10,625 bases of DNA from Bacteroidota bacterium (GCA_023436425.1 JAEZJD010000131.1:1-10625), one strand, 5' to 3'; shown: positions 1-6,534, counted from the first letter of the stretch. Translations and numbers: made by a program. Notes: generated by a model from the sequence alone, not told the origin.

Positions 1-700
1 TGGCGGTAGCATGCACTTTTTCGGAAAAAAGCAAAACTTTTATGGTGGGCATGGAATTGTGGGAGCTCAGATAGGAACTGGTGCCGGATTAGCTTTCGCT
101 GAAAAATACAGAGGCACAGAAAATGTCGTTCTCACTTTCTTTGGCGATGGTGCCGCACGTCAGGGTATGCTGCACGAGGTCTTCAACATGTCAATGACAT
201 GGGAGCTGCCTGTAATTTTCATTTGCGAGAACAACAATTATGCAATGGGAACTTCTGTGCAACGCACCTCAAACATTATCGACATTTACAAACTCGCTGA
301 TGCCTATGAAATGCCGGGTGATGTAATTGACGGCATGAGCGCAGAAGCAGTACATGAAGGTGTTTCAAGAGCTGTGAAGAGAGCAAGAGAAAAAGGCGGT
401 CCGACGTTGCTGGAAATAAAAACCTACCGATACAAAGGCCACTCAATTTCGGACCCACAGAAATACAGAACGAAAGAAGAAGTAGAAGAATATAAAGGCA
501 GAGATCCCATTAATGCACTACTGAAAACAATTCAGGACAACAAAATTGCTACGCAAGAAGAAATCAAAGGCATAAACGAAAGGGTAGAGCAGGCGGTAGC
601 AGAAAGTGTGAAGTTCGCGGAAGAGTCTCCGTGGCCGGATGACAGCGAAGTTCTGAAAGACGTTTATGTCGATCCAAATTATCCTTTTATAACTGATTAA
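1..700 (+). CDS. pdhA: Pyruvate dehydrogenase E1 component subunit alpha (3' part)
   Basis: This is the C-terminal two thirds of the thiamine-diphosphate-dependent E1 alpha subunit, which with E1 beta decarboxylates pyruvate and passes the acetyl group to E2 lipoyl domains. The reading frame is open to the left edge (first whole codon at 2), so the Met at 11 is internal; it lies in the family motif GGSMHFF. Numbering visible residues from base 2, the ThDP/Mg motif starts with GDG at 48-50 and ends in NNN at 77-79, and the loop YRYKGHSISDP at 142-152 matches the conserved E1 alpha phosphorylation-loop region. Roughly 100 N-terminal residues should lie outside the window, judged from usual family length. 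A branched-chain 2-oxoacid E1 alpha is the main alternative, but the GGSMHFF and GHSISDP segments favour pyruvate dehydrogenase. The next gene follows after 25 nt on the same strand. Confidence 0.93.
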   Translation, partial: GGSMHFFGKKQNFYGGHGIVGAQIGTGAGLAFAEKYRGTENVVLTFFGDGAARQGMLHEVFNMSMTWELPVIFICENNNYAMGTSVQRTSNIIDIYKLADAYEMPGDVIDGMSAEAVHEGVSRAVKRAREKGGPTLLEIKTYRYKGHSISDPQKYRTKEEVEEYKGRDPINALLKTIQDNKIATQEEIKGINERVEQAVAESVKFAEESPWPDDSEVLKDVYVDPNYPFITD

Positions 701-725
701 TACCACCATTCAATTTTATCTATTC

Positions 726-1418
726 ATGGCCGAAGTAAAACATGCACGTCACGCAACAGAAAGCGAAGTAATAGTGGAACGTGCCAAAGATTTTTGGGAG
801 AAGTATGGACGTGTGCTCACCATCGTCAGTGCTGCAATTATTTTGTTGGCAGGCGGTTATTTAATTTATAAAAACTTTGTAAAAGCACCCAAGGAAAGAA
901 AAGCAGCAGAAGCCATGTTTAGGGCTGAAGAATATTTCAGAAGCGATTCTGTTCGCCTTGCGCTCAATGGTGATGGCATGAACCCCGGTTTTGAAAAAGT
1001 AATTAGTCAATATGGTGGAACGAAGGCCGGTAATCTGGCAAAATTTTATGCCGGAACTTCCTATTTAAGATTAGGCGATTTCAACAAAGCAGTAAAATAT
1101 CTGAAAGACTTTGAAACAGATGCAAAGCAAATTCAGGCAAGAGCATATAAACTTTTAGGAGATGCTTATGCAGAACAGGGAAAAACAAAAGATGCTTTTG
1201 AAAGTTATAAGAAAGCAGCACACGAATTTGAAGTGGATGAAATTGCATCGTCTGAAGCACTGTTTATGGCCGCCTACCTTGCCGACAGAGTTCTCAATGA
1301 TAAGCAGCAAGCAATCGACCTTTACAAAGAGCTAAAGAAAAATTACAGTAACACACAATACGGTTTTGAGGCGGATAAATACCTTGCAAGATTAGGCGTT
1401 TACAACACCGAAGAATAA
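726..1418 (+). CDS. Single-pass membrane TPR protein (YfgM-like topology)
   Basis: The protein has 230 residues: a charged N-terminus (1-29), one hydrophobic segment (about 30-51), then an alpha-helical region with tetratricopeptide-like repeats at roughly 103-136, 138-171 and 178-212 (patterns such as AGTSYLRLGDFNKAVKYL and LGDAYAEQGKTKDAFESYKKA). There is no signal-peptide cleavage site, so it is probably anchored with its N-terminus in the cytoplasm and its TPR domain in the periplasm, the layout of E. coli YfgM, an accessory protein of SecYEG and periplasmic chaperones. A role in envelope protein handling is inference from that resemblance only. The ATG at 726 follows an A/T-rich leader without a Shine-Dalgarno motif. 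The stop codon shares one base with the ribH start (TAATG at 1416-1420), which suggests translational coupling. From memory, a TPR gene directly before ribH is a recurring Bacteroidota arrangement. Confidence 0.85.
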   Translation: MAEVKHARHATESEVIVERAKDFWEKYGRVLTIVSAAIILLAGGYLIYKNFVKAPKERKAAEAMFRAEEYFRSDSVRLALNGDGMNPGFEKVISQYGGTKAGNLAKFYAGTSYLRLGDFNKAVKYLKDFETDAKQIQARAYKLLGDAYAEQGKTKDAFESYKKAAHEFEVDEIASSEALFMAAYLADRVLNDKQQAIDLYKELKKNYSNTQYGFEADKYLARLGVYNTEE

Positions 1419-1915
1419 TGGCAGACATAGCCAACAGCAATTTATACAACTTTCAGGGCATCCCGAACATTGAGGATGCCCTTGTTGTTTTGGTGAAAAC
1501 CGAGTGGAATGCACCAATCGTCGATAAACTGGAAGCAGGTTGTCAGTCGGTTCTTCAAAGCCACAATGTTCGAACCGAAACGGTCGTCGTGCCGGGTGCC
1601 GTTGAAATTCCATTTGCCATTCAACAATATTGGACAAACAATAAAGTACCTGCTGCTTTTGTAGCACTTGGATGCGTAATTCGCGGCGGCACACCTCACT
1701 TTGAATATGTTTGCCAATCAGTGACAACAGGTATAACGCAACTAAATCTATCCCTTCCTGTGCCGGTTATTTTCGGTGTACTAACTGTTGACGACGTACA
1801 CCAGGCTGAAGACCGCGTTGGTGGCCCACATGGTCACAAAGGAGAAGAGGCCGCAATGACAGCCATCAAAATGATTGCCTTAACTCAAAAAATGAAAGAA
1901 CAGAAGTTGCGATGA
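1418..1915 (+). CDS. ribH: 6,7-dimethyl-8-ribityllumazine synthase
   Basis: It makes 6,7-dimethyl-8-ribityllumazine from 5-amino-6-ribitylamino-uracil and 3,4-dihydroxy-2-butanone 4-phosphate, the penultimate step of riboflavin synthesis; family members assemble into pentamers or 60-subunit cytoplasmic capsids. The 165 residues are normal family length. Visible motifs are W30-N31 near the substrate pocket, VPGAVEIPFA (58-67), LGCVIRGGTPHFEYV (84-98) with the catalytic histidine at 94, and FGVLTVDDVHQAEDRVGG (119-136) followed by HKGEEAA (140-146). The start overlaps the TPR stop by one base, and its own stop overlaps the next start (ATGA, 1912-1915). No other riboflavin gene is in the window, and no FMN riboswitch-like leader precedes it, so expression probably follows the upstream operon. 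Confidence 0.96.
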   Translation: MADIANSNLYNFQGIPNIEDALVVLVKTEWNAPIVDKLEAGCQSVLQSHNVRTETVVVPGAVEIPFAIQQYWTNNKVPAAFVALGCVIRGGTPHFEYVCQSVTTGITQLNLSLPVPVIFGVLTVDDVHQAEDRVGGPHGHKGEEAAMTAIKMIALTQKMKEQKLR

Positions 1916-2631
1916 ATGTGCAGTTGTTTATACCTTGCTTTGTTGACCAACTGTTTCCTGATACTGCTTTCAACATGATTAAAGTGTTGGAAAAAGCAGG
2001 CTGCGATGTGAAATACAATGCAGATCAAACCTGCTGCGGGCAACCCGCTTTCAATGCAGGATTTTGGGATGATGCACGGTCTGTCTGCACTAAGTTTTTG
2101 AAAGACTTCAACTCGTCAGATGTGATCGTTGCGCCCAGCGCCAGTTGCGTTGGGTTTGTTCGTAATTACTATGGGACGTTGTTTGAAAATTCATCTTACC
2201 ACAATGATGTAAAAGCCTTGTCAGCAAACATTTTCGAACTGTCGGAATTTCTTGTCCGCAAAATAAATCGTACTTCTTTTGGAGCTACCTTGGAAGCTAA
2301 AGCAACGTATCATGATTCTTGCGCGGGATTAAGAGAATGTACGATCAAGAATGAACCAAGAACGCTACTGGCAAACGTGTCAGGTCTTGAGTTAGTGGAA
2401 ATGGACGACGTGGAGACTTGCTGCGGATTCGGAGGAACGTTTGCTGTAAAATTTGAACCAATCTCAATTGCAATGGCTGAACAAAAAGTAGAGCATGCGT
2501 TAGCAACCGGCGCAGAATTTCTAATTTCTACAGACTTGTCGTGCCTGATGCATTTGCAAGGGTTCATCAATAATAAAGGATATTCGTTGCGAACAATGCA
2601 TATTGCCGACGTGCTCGCACACGGCTGGTGA
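1912..2631 (+). CDS. LutA/YkgE-family (Fe-S)-binding CCG-domain protein
   Basis: The 239-residue protein carries two cysteine-rich CCG (DUF3483/heterodisulfide-reductase B type) modules. The first has C9, C41-C42-G43 and C79; the second has C137, C170-C171-G172 and C211 in SCLMH. The spacing (31 residues from C9 to C41 and 32 from C137 to C170) fits the family, and the whole length matches LutA of Bacillus subtilis and YkgE of E. coli. LutA acts with LutB and LutC in L-lactate oxidation, probably binding an iron-sulfur cluster. Neither partner is visible here, so the substrate cannot be assigned. The start lies inside the ribH stop (4-nt ATGA overlap), so its translation is likely coupled to ribH. 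A glycolate-oxidase GlcF- or HdrB-like role is the alternative. Confidence 0.88.
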   Translation: MNVQLFIPCFVDQLFPDTAFNMIKVLEKAGCDVKYNADQTCCGQPAFNAGFWDDARSVCTKFLKDFNSSDVIVAPSASCVGFVRNYYGTLFENSSYHNDVKALSANIFELSEFLVRKINRTSFGATLEAKATYHDSCAGLRECTIKNEPRTLLANVSGLELVEMDDVETCCGFGGTFAVKFEPISIAMAEQKVEHALATGAEFLISTDLSCLMHLQGFINNKGYSLRTMHIADVLAHGW

Positions 2632-2656
2632 GATTTCATACAAAACTCTCATTGTA

Positions 2657-3061
2657 ATGAACTATTGGCTTGTAAAATCGGAACCCTTCAAATACAGTTG
2701 GGATCAGTTCGTAAAAGATGGACAAACTTTTTGGAATGGCGTTCGCAATTATGCAGCGAGAAATAATCTGAAGGCGATGAAAAAAGGAGACCAGGTATTT
2801 TTTTATCACAGCAATGAAGGCTTGGAAATTGTCGGAATTGCTAAAGTGGTGAAGGAAGCGTACCAGGATCCAACCACCGATGACGAGGCGTGGGTAGTCG
2901 TCGAACTAAAACCTGTAAAAAAACTAAAAAAACCTGTTTCGCTTAATCAGATAAAAGGCGAGAAAAAATTACAGAATATGGCACTGCTACGCCTCAGCCG
3001 TTTGTCGGTGCAACCAGTAACTAAGGAAGAGTGGGATGTGGTAATAGGACTTGCACGATAA
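2657..3061 (+). CDS. EVE domain-containing protein (THYN1-like)
   Basis: This 134-residue protein is a stand-alone EVE domain, a PUA/YTH-like fold related to eukaryotic THYN1 that is thought to recognise modified nucleobases. Family hallmarks are MNYWLVKSEP at the N-terminus, TFWNGVRNYAARNNL (24-38), GDQVFFYHSN (44-53), and the C-terminal RLSVQPVTKEEWD (115-127). I chose the ATG at 2657 because homologues start exactly with the NYWLVKSEP strand; an in-frame TTG at 2603 would add 18 unrelated residues and overlap the preceding gene. It lies 25 nt after the LutA-like stop and is probably the last gene of the plus-strand run, facing the cupin gene tail to tail. What it binds in this organism is unknown; DNA or RNA modification sensing is inference. 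Confidence 0.92.
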   Translation: MNYWLVKSEPFKYSWDQFVKDGQTFWNGVRNYAARNNLKAMKKGDQVFFYHSNEGLEIVGIAKVVKEAYQDPTTDDEAWVVVELKPVKKLKKPVSLNQIKGEKKLQNMALLRLSRLSVQPVTKEEWDVVIGLAR

Positions 3062-3063
3062 TA

Positions 3064-3089
3064 AGAAGCTGTTTGCATTTCTCTTTTTT
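3064..3089 (+). terminator. Weak candidate terminator after the EVE gene
   Basis: Just after the EVE stop codon, AGAAGC can pair with GC and TTCT further on (stem ends at 3082, with a 2-nt bulge and a 5-nt loop), followed by six T residues at 3084-3089. It points in the right direction to end the plus-strand operon before the convergent cupin gene. The stem is short and imperfect, so this is a low-confidence call. Confidence 0.25.
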
Positions 3090-3098
3090 GCTTTGTAT

Positions 3099-3461
3099 TT
3101 AGTCCGATTGCCGATGCACCGCATCAATTGAAAACGCGGGAATGCAAACACTCCAATACTCGCACTCTTCATCGAAAGGATTTGAATAGCGCACTTTCGT
3201 TCCTGCTTTTATCAATATACTTTGTCCTTGCTCCAAAATAATTTGTTCTCCGTCAGCTTCAATCATTTTCTTGCCGCTGCATAGCAGGGTGTATTCATCA
3301 AAGTCGGGAGTCTGAAACGGTTCGCTCCAACCGGGAGGCGCTACCATTCTTGCAATACTGATATTTTCCTTACCTGTTGATGCTAACCCTTCGTGTTCCT
3401 CGATCAACTTTCCGTCGGTGGTGGGAACAATGAAAGGCGCGGTTTGTATAAAATACGGCAT
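3099..3461 (-). CDS. Small single-domain cupin protein with no canonical metal histidines
   Basis: The 120 residues form a single small beta-barrel cupin: an N-terminal strand region, cupin motif 1 around 44-63 (G44...D55-E56-Y57...G63) and motif 2 around 79-95 (GQSILIKAGTKVRYSNP). The HxH pair of motif 1 and the His of motif 2 are missing. The only histidines are H23 and H116, both outside the motifs, so a standard mononuclear metal site is unlikely. It may bind a small ligand or serve as a sensor or structural partner; I cannot name a substrate. The start overlaps the stop of the Rieske gene by one base on the same strand, so the two are almost certainly co-transcribed and translationally coupled. 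It ends 37 nt from the convergent EVE gene. Confidence 0.82.
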   Translation of the reverse strand: MPYFIQTAPFIVPTTDGKLIEEHEGLASTGKENISIARMVAPPGWSEPFQTPDFDEYTLLCSGKKMIEADGEQIILEQGQSILIKAGTKVRYSNPFDEECEYWSVCIPAFSIDAVHRQSD

Positions 3462-4252
3462 TAATGAATGTTGTCTGTAGATAAAAATAGGTTTCCGTCT
3501 TTTTCCTGCACGAGATAAGTTGCGATGTTTTCATTCGCGGGACCCGCTTTTACCGCACCTGTGGTTACATCGAATTGCGAACCGTGCCAGGGACACTGAA
3601 CTGTTCCGCAAATCATTGCTCCCCCTGCAAGCGAGCCGCCGCGATGAGTGCAACGATCATCAAATGCGACATATCCATTCTCCGTTCTGGCAAGAACGAT
3701 TCTTTTATCTTTCAAATGAATTAGTTTCATTTGATTCAACTTCAATTCATCTGTTGCGCCGAGAGGTTCATCAGTATTGTCAAGGTGAATTTCTTTCCAT
3801 TTGCCCGCAGAAGCATACCGCGGATCAACGCCAATTTGATTGCGGTAAACGAGTGTGCCGCCGAGCCAGCCTGCTATTGACATTACGACAACCCCAACCA
3901 GTTCCAAAACAACGATAAGCCACTCGTTTGCTCCTGTTGTTCTTCTGTAAAAAATCACAACTAGAAAGATCAGCACATTGGTTACGTTTAGCACAGCATG
4001 TTTTGTCGCACGCTTCTTTGCTGAACTTTTTGGTGGCACAGTGTTGAAATAATCTATGGCACCCGGAACTGCTGCGAGCAATCCGCCGGCAACACCGGCA
4101 ATGCAGAGATAATAACCTGCAGTCGATAATTGGGCTTTTGCGAAAACGATAGACAGCAGGTCAAACACGAAAGCTCCTATAAAAAATGCTATTGGAAATA
4201 CAATCAGAATAGGATGCAACGGGTGACTTTTTATGCTTGCCTTACTTCTCAT
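3461..4252 (-). CDS. DUF2231 membrane domain fused to a Rieske [2Fe-2S] domain
   Basis: The protein has 263 residues and two parts. Residues 8-140 are a DUF2231-type membrane domain with about four hydrophobic segments (14-36, 46-66, 86-102, 112-136) and the HPLHP signature at 10-14. Residues 150-258 are a Rieske domain with C201-T-H203 and C220-P-W-H223, the complete set of 2Fe-2S ligands, in a ferredoxin-like setting (CTHRGGSL, CPWHGSQFD). This suggests a membrane-bound electron carrier with a soluble Rieske head; which side of the membrane it faces cannot be settled by eye. DUF2231 proteins are sometimes proposed to bind haem, but that is not shown here. It leads a two-gene operon with the cupin and is divergent from the sirtuin gene across only 40 nt. 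The redox partner is unknown. Confidence 0.9.
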   Translation of the reverse strand: MRSKASIKSHPLHPILIVFPIAFFIGAFVFDLLSIVFAKAQLSTAGYYLCIAGVAGGLLAAVPGAIDYFNTVPPKSSAKKRATKHAVLNVTNVLIFLVVIFYRRTTGANEWLIVVLELVGVVVMSIAGWLGGTLVYRNQIGVDPRYASAGKWKEIHLDNTDEPLGATDELKLNQMKLIHLKDKRIVLARTENGYVAFDDRCTHRGGSLAGGAMICGTVQCPWHGSQFDVTTGAVKAGPANENIATYLVQEKDGNLFLSTDNIH

Positions 4253-4254
4253 TG

Positions 4255-4289
4255 TTTGAAATTAAAAATTCTCGGCCACAGTAAATTTG
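4255..4289 (+). promoter_or_regulatory. Bacteroidota-type promoter for the sirtuin gene
   Basis: TAAATTTG at 4282-4289 matches the Bacteroidota primary-sigma -7 consensus TAnnTTTG exactly. TTTG at 4255-4258 supplies a -33 element with a 23-nt spacer, at the upper end of the spacing described for Flavobacterium promoters. The start codon at 4293 is only three bases beyond the -7 element, so the transcript would be leaderless or nearly so. No transcription start is known; this is a motif call. Confidence 0.5.
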
Positions 4290-4292
4290 ATT

Positions 4293-4982
4293 ATGAGGAA
4301 AAAGTTAGTTGTGCTAACCGGAGCAGGAATTAGCGCAGACAGCGGTTTAAAAACGTTCCGCGATTCAGATGGATTGTGGGAAGGGTTTGATATCAATGAA
4401 GTGGCAACAGCAACGGCATGGAAAAAAAATCCCTCTCTTGTGCTTGAATTTTACAATATGCGTCGGCGAAGTGTAAAGGAAGCAAAACCAAACGAAGCTT
4501 ATTTTATTCTTGCTGAACTAGAGAGAGACTTTGATGTTCAGATTGTGACGCAAAACATTGATGACCTGCACGAACGTGCAGGTTCTACCAATATTCTGCA
4601 TTTACACGGCGAAATATTGAAGATGCGCAGTGAAAGGAATGATACGTTAATCTATCAGATTGATTCAGATATGAAGATAGGCGACAAAGCTGCAGATGGC
4701 TATCAATTACGACCGCATATTGTGTGGTTTGGAGAGCCGGTGAGCCTGATAGAAACTGCTGCAGAAATCGCGAAAACTGCGGATATTTTTCTTATCGTCG
4801 GAACATCACTCGTTGTTTATCCAGCAGCCGGATTAGTGAACTATGTTCAAAAGCACGTCCCAAAGTTTATCGTGGACAAAAAGATTCCGTGTACTTCATC
4901 AATCAACAACCTCACGGCTGTTGAAAAAGGTGCGTGCGAAGGAATGCGAGAAATAAAAATAATGCTTCAAAAACTTGTTTAG
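4293..4982 (+). CDS. Sir2-family NAD-dependent protein deacylase (zinc-cysteine-less)
   Basis: Sirtuins remove acyl groups from lysine side chains using NAD+, giving nicotinamide and O-acyl-ADP-ribose. The 229 residues show GAGISADSGLKTFR (10-23), TQNIDDLHERAG (86-97), the catalytic histidine H105 in HLHGE, the segment QLRPHIVWFGE (138-148) and GTSLVVYPAAG (170-180). Y54 and R57 in FYNMRR match the Tyr/Arg pair of class III sirtuins such as E. coli CobB and human SIRT5, which favour acidic acyl groups (succinyl, malonyl, glutaryl). The four zinc-binding cysteines are absent; the first Cys is C200. From memory this is common among Bacteroidota sirtuins, so the protein need not be defective. 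I chose the ATG at 4293 over an in-frame TTG at 4287 inside the promoter element. The stop overlaps the convergent saccharopine dehydrogenase stop by four bases. Confidence 0.92.
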   Translation: MRKKLVVLTGAGISADSGLKTFRDSDGLWEGFDINEVATATAWKKNPSLVLEFYNMRRRSVKEAKPNEAYFILAELERDFDVQIVTQNIDDLHERAGSTNILHLHGEILKMRSERNDTLIYQIDSDMKIGDKAADGYQLRPHIVWFGEPVSLIETAAEIAKTADIFLIVGTSLVVYPAAGLVNYVQKHVPKFIVDKKIPCTSSINNLTAVEKGACEGMREIKIMLQKLV

Positions 4983-6490
4983 AGCTTTTGTGTTTGCTCA
5001 CTAAAATTAATGTTGTGAAATTCCAATTCTTTCAGAACCGGCTCATAAATTTCTTTACTCGTGGGAATGTGCAGTCCCGTTAAATTCAGCTGCCCGTTTA
5101 ATATCAACTTCGTTGCAATGGCTAATGGAAGACCAACTGTTTGTGCCATTGCAGTCCTATTTTGGTTTTCACCTGTTACAAGCATCGTAGCCGTTGTTTT
5201 AAAGTCCTCTTCCTCTTTTTCAAACTCTATTTCGTGCAGCATCACAACGAGGTCTTTATCATCTGCTTTAAGCGCCAGCTTTTTTTCCAATGCAAACTGA
5301 AGCACATCTGCAGCGCTGCACTTTCCTTTGCTGATCTTTGTTTCTTCATCATCCATTCCAAGGAAAAAAAGTTGCTTAAGCGTTAGGCTTGCGTCGTGCA
5401 TGCGATCTGCGAGGGTTGCTGCAGCATTGATTTTCAAATTGTCTATGTCAATTTCCTGAAGATCGCCTTCTTCATTTACCATCATAAATTCATCTACCTG
5501 CTCTACACCTTTTTCTGCAGCTTCTTCTTCTAATTTTACCAGGTGCACTAGCTCCGAAAGCAATGTTTTTGTAGAATCGAACTGCTCGCGAAGCTTTTTT
5601 TCCAGCCACTCACTAAATCCTTTTTGATCCATGTGCTCTTTGAACCATGCTGCCAACGTTTTGCCGTCTGTTTCGTAGAAATCGTTTTCGGAAGTAAGGT
5701 CAAGATCAATGACATTTTTCCAGCCATAAATAAAGTCCGGATGCCGCAGCGTTGTTCTGATAAAAGTTTGAGCATCGGTCAAATTGTACAACGAACTGTA
5801 TTTGAGCGAATCCCGGTTCGGATACCAACACAGAACGTCGTGACCGGGCACAGAAACATACTTTTTCTCCGCAAACAATTCATGGTATCCGAGCTCCTTC
5901 AGCTCATTATTTTCTTTAAAAAAAGCACCGGCCTTTCCTGCCATCACAACGTTTTTAGGATTCCAGCTCACTTTGTAGTGCCACGGATTGTCATCACTTT
6001 CCGGTGCTACTAATCCGCCGCAATGCGAAATGAACGATGTGATTTGTCCTCCTTCTTCCTTAATATCAGAAATTAACCTCATTGCACTCATGTGATCAAT
6101 TCCGGGATCCAGCCCCATTTCACACAAAAACAAAACTCCATGCTCGCGGGCTTCTTCAGCAAGAGACCGCATTTGTTCGTCTACATACGACGCTGTAATC
6201 ATTGGCTTTCGAAACTGCAGACAATCTTTCGCCACTAAAAAGTGCAGGGCAGGAGGGAGGAGAGAAATAACAACATGCGATTGCTCCACCAGATAATGAC
6301 GAGCTGCTTCCTCGTTAATGTCGAAAGAAATTGCTTTACCAAAAATAGAATTGCCGATTTTTTGTTCTGCAAGTTGAAGGTCAGCATCAACAACCGTTAA
6401 CTGCCAATGCTCTGTTTCAGCATGGTGCAATAAATAGTCGATGAGTACAGTTGAAGATTTGCCTGCTCCAAAAAGTAAAATGTTCTTCAT
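4979..6490 (-). CDS. Saccharopine dehydrogenase (glutamate-forming, LYS9/AASS-like)
   Basis: The protein resembles the saccharopine-oxidising half of AASS and yeast Lys9, which interconvert saccharopine with glutamate plus 2-aminoadipate 6-semialdehyde using NAD(P). Of 503 residues, 1-37 form the Rossmann start (LLFGAGKSS at 5-13, then VVDAD), followed by VVISLLPP (73-80), ITASYVDEQMR (98-108), the hallmark MGLDPGIDHMSAM (125-137), SHCGGLVAPESDDNPWHYKVSW (155-176) and CWYPNRDS (221-228). These match the family closely. In a bacterium without the fungal pathway this most likely serves lysine breakdown, which is inference. Length exceeds the roughly 450 typical of the family because of an acidic stretch at about 318-352 (see findings). 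A terminator for the upstream gene ends just 17 nt before the start, so this gene needs its own promoter or read-through. Confidence 0.9.
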   Translation of the reverse strand: MKNILLFGAGKSSTVLIDYLLHHAETEHWQLTVVDADLQLAEQKIGNSIFGKAISFDINEEAARHYLVEQSHVVISLLPPALHFLVAKDCLQFRKPMITASYVDEQMRSLAEEAREHGVLFLCEMGLDPGIDHMSAMRLISDIKEEGGQITSFISHCGGLVAPESDDNPWHYKVSWNPKNVVMAGKAGAFFKENNELKELGYHELFAEKKYVSVPGHDVLCWYPNRDSLKYSSLYNLTDAQTFIRTTLRHPDFIYGWKNVIDLDLTSENDFYETDGKTLAAWFKEHMDQKGFSEWLEKKLREQFDSTKTLLSELVHLVKLEEEAAEKGVEQVDEFMMVNEEGDLQEIDIDNLKINAAATLADRMHDASLTLKQLFFLGMDDEETKISKGKCSAADVLQFALEKKLALKADDKDLVVMLHEIEFEKEEEDFKTTATMLVTGENQNRTAMAQTVGLPLAIATKLILNGQLNLTGLHIPTSKEIYEPVLKELEFHNINFSEQTQKL

Positions 6491-6507
6491 TTCGGTGTAA
6501 AGTAGTT

Positions 6508-6534
6508 AAAAAAAATGCCCCGTAAAAACGGGGC
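6508..6534 (-). terminator. Rho-independent terminator of the GYF_2-like gene
   Basis: A perfect 7-bp GC-rich stem (GCCCCGT at 6517-6523 and ACGGGGC at 6528-6534) encloses a 4-nt loop. On the minus strand it is followed by one A and then eight T residues (6515-6508), a textbook intrinsic terminator. It begins 26 nt after the stop codon at 6561. There is no T tract on the plus-strand side, so it acts in one direction only and separates the GYF_2-like gene from saccharopine dehydrogenase. Confidence 0.9.

Noticed and set aside
2603..2656. TTG-started extension of the EVE gene
   Set aside because: The extra 18 residues do not fit the EVE family, whose members begin at NYWLVKSEP, and the extension overlaps the LutA-like gene.
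3520..3918. Plus-strand 132-codon frame opposite the Rieske domain
   Set aside because: It is antisense to conserved Rieske and linker sequence and has no family resemblance.
4287..4292. TTG start for the sirtuin gene
   Set aside because: It lies within the -7 promoter element, and ATG at 4293 directly precedes the conserved sirtuin N-terminus.
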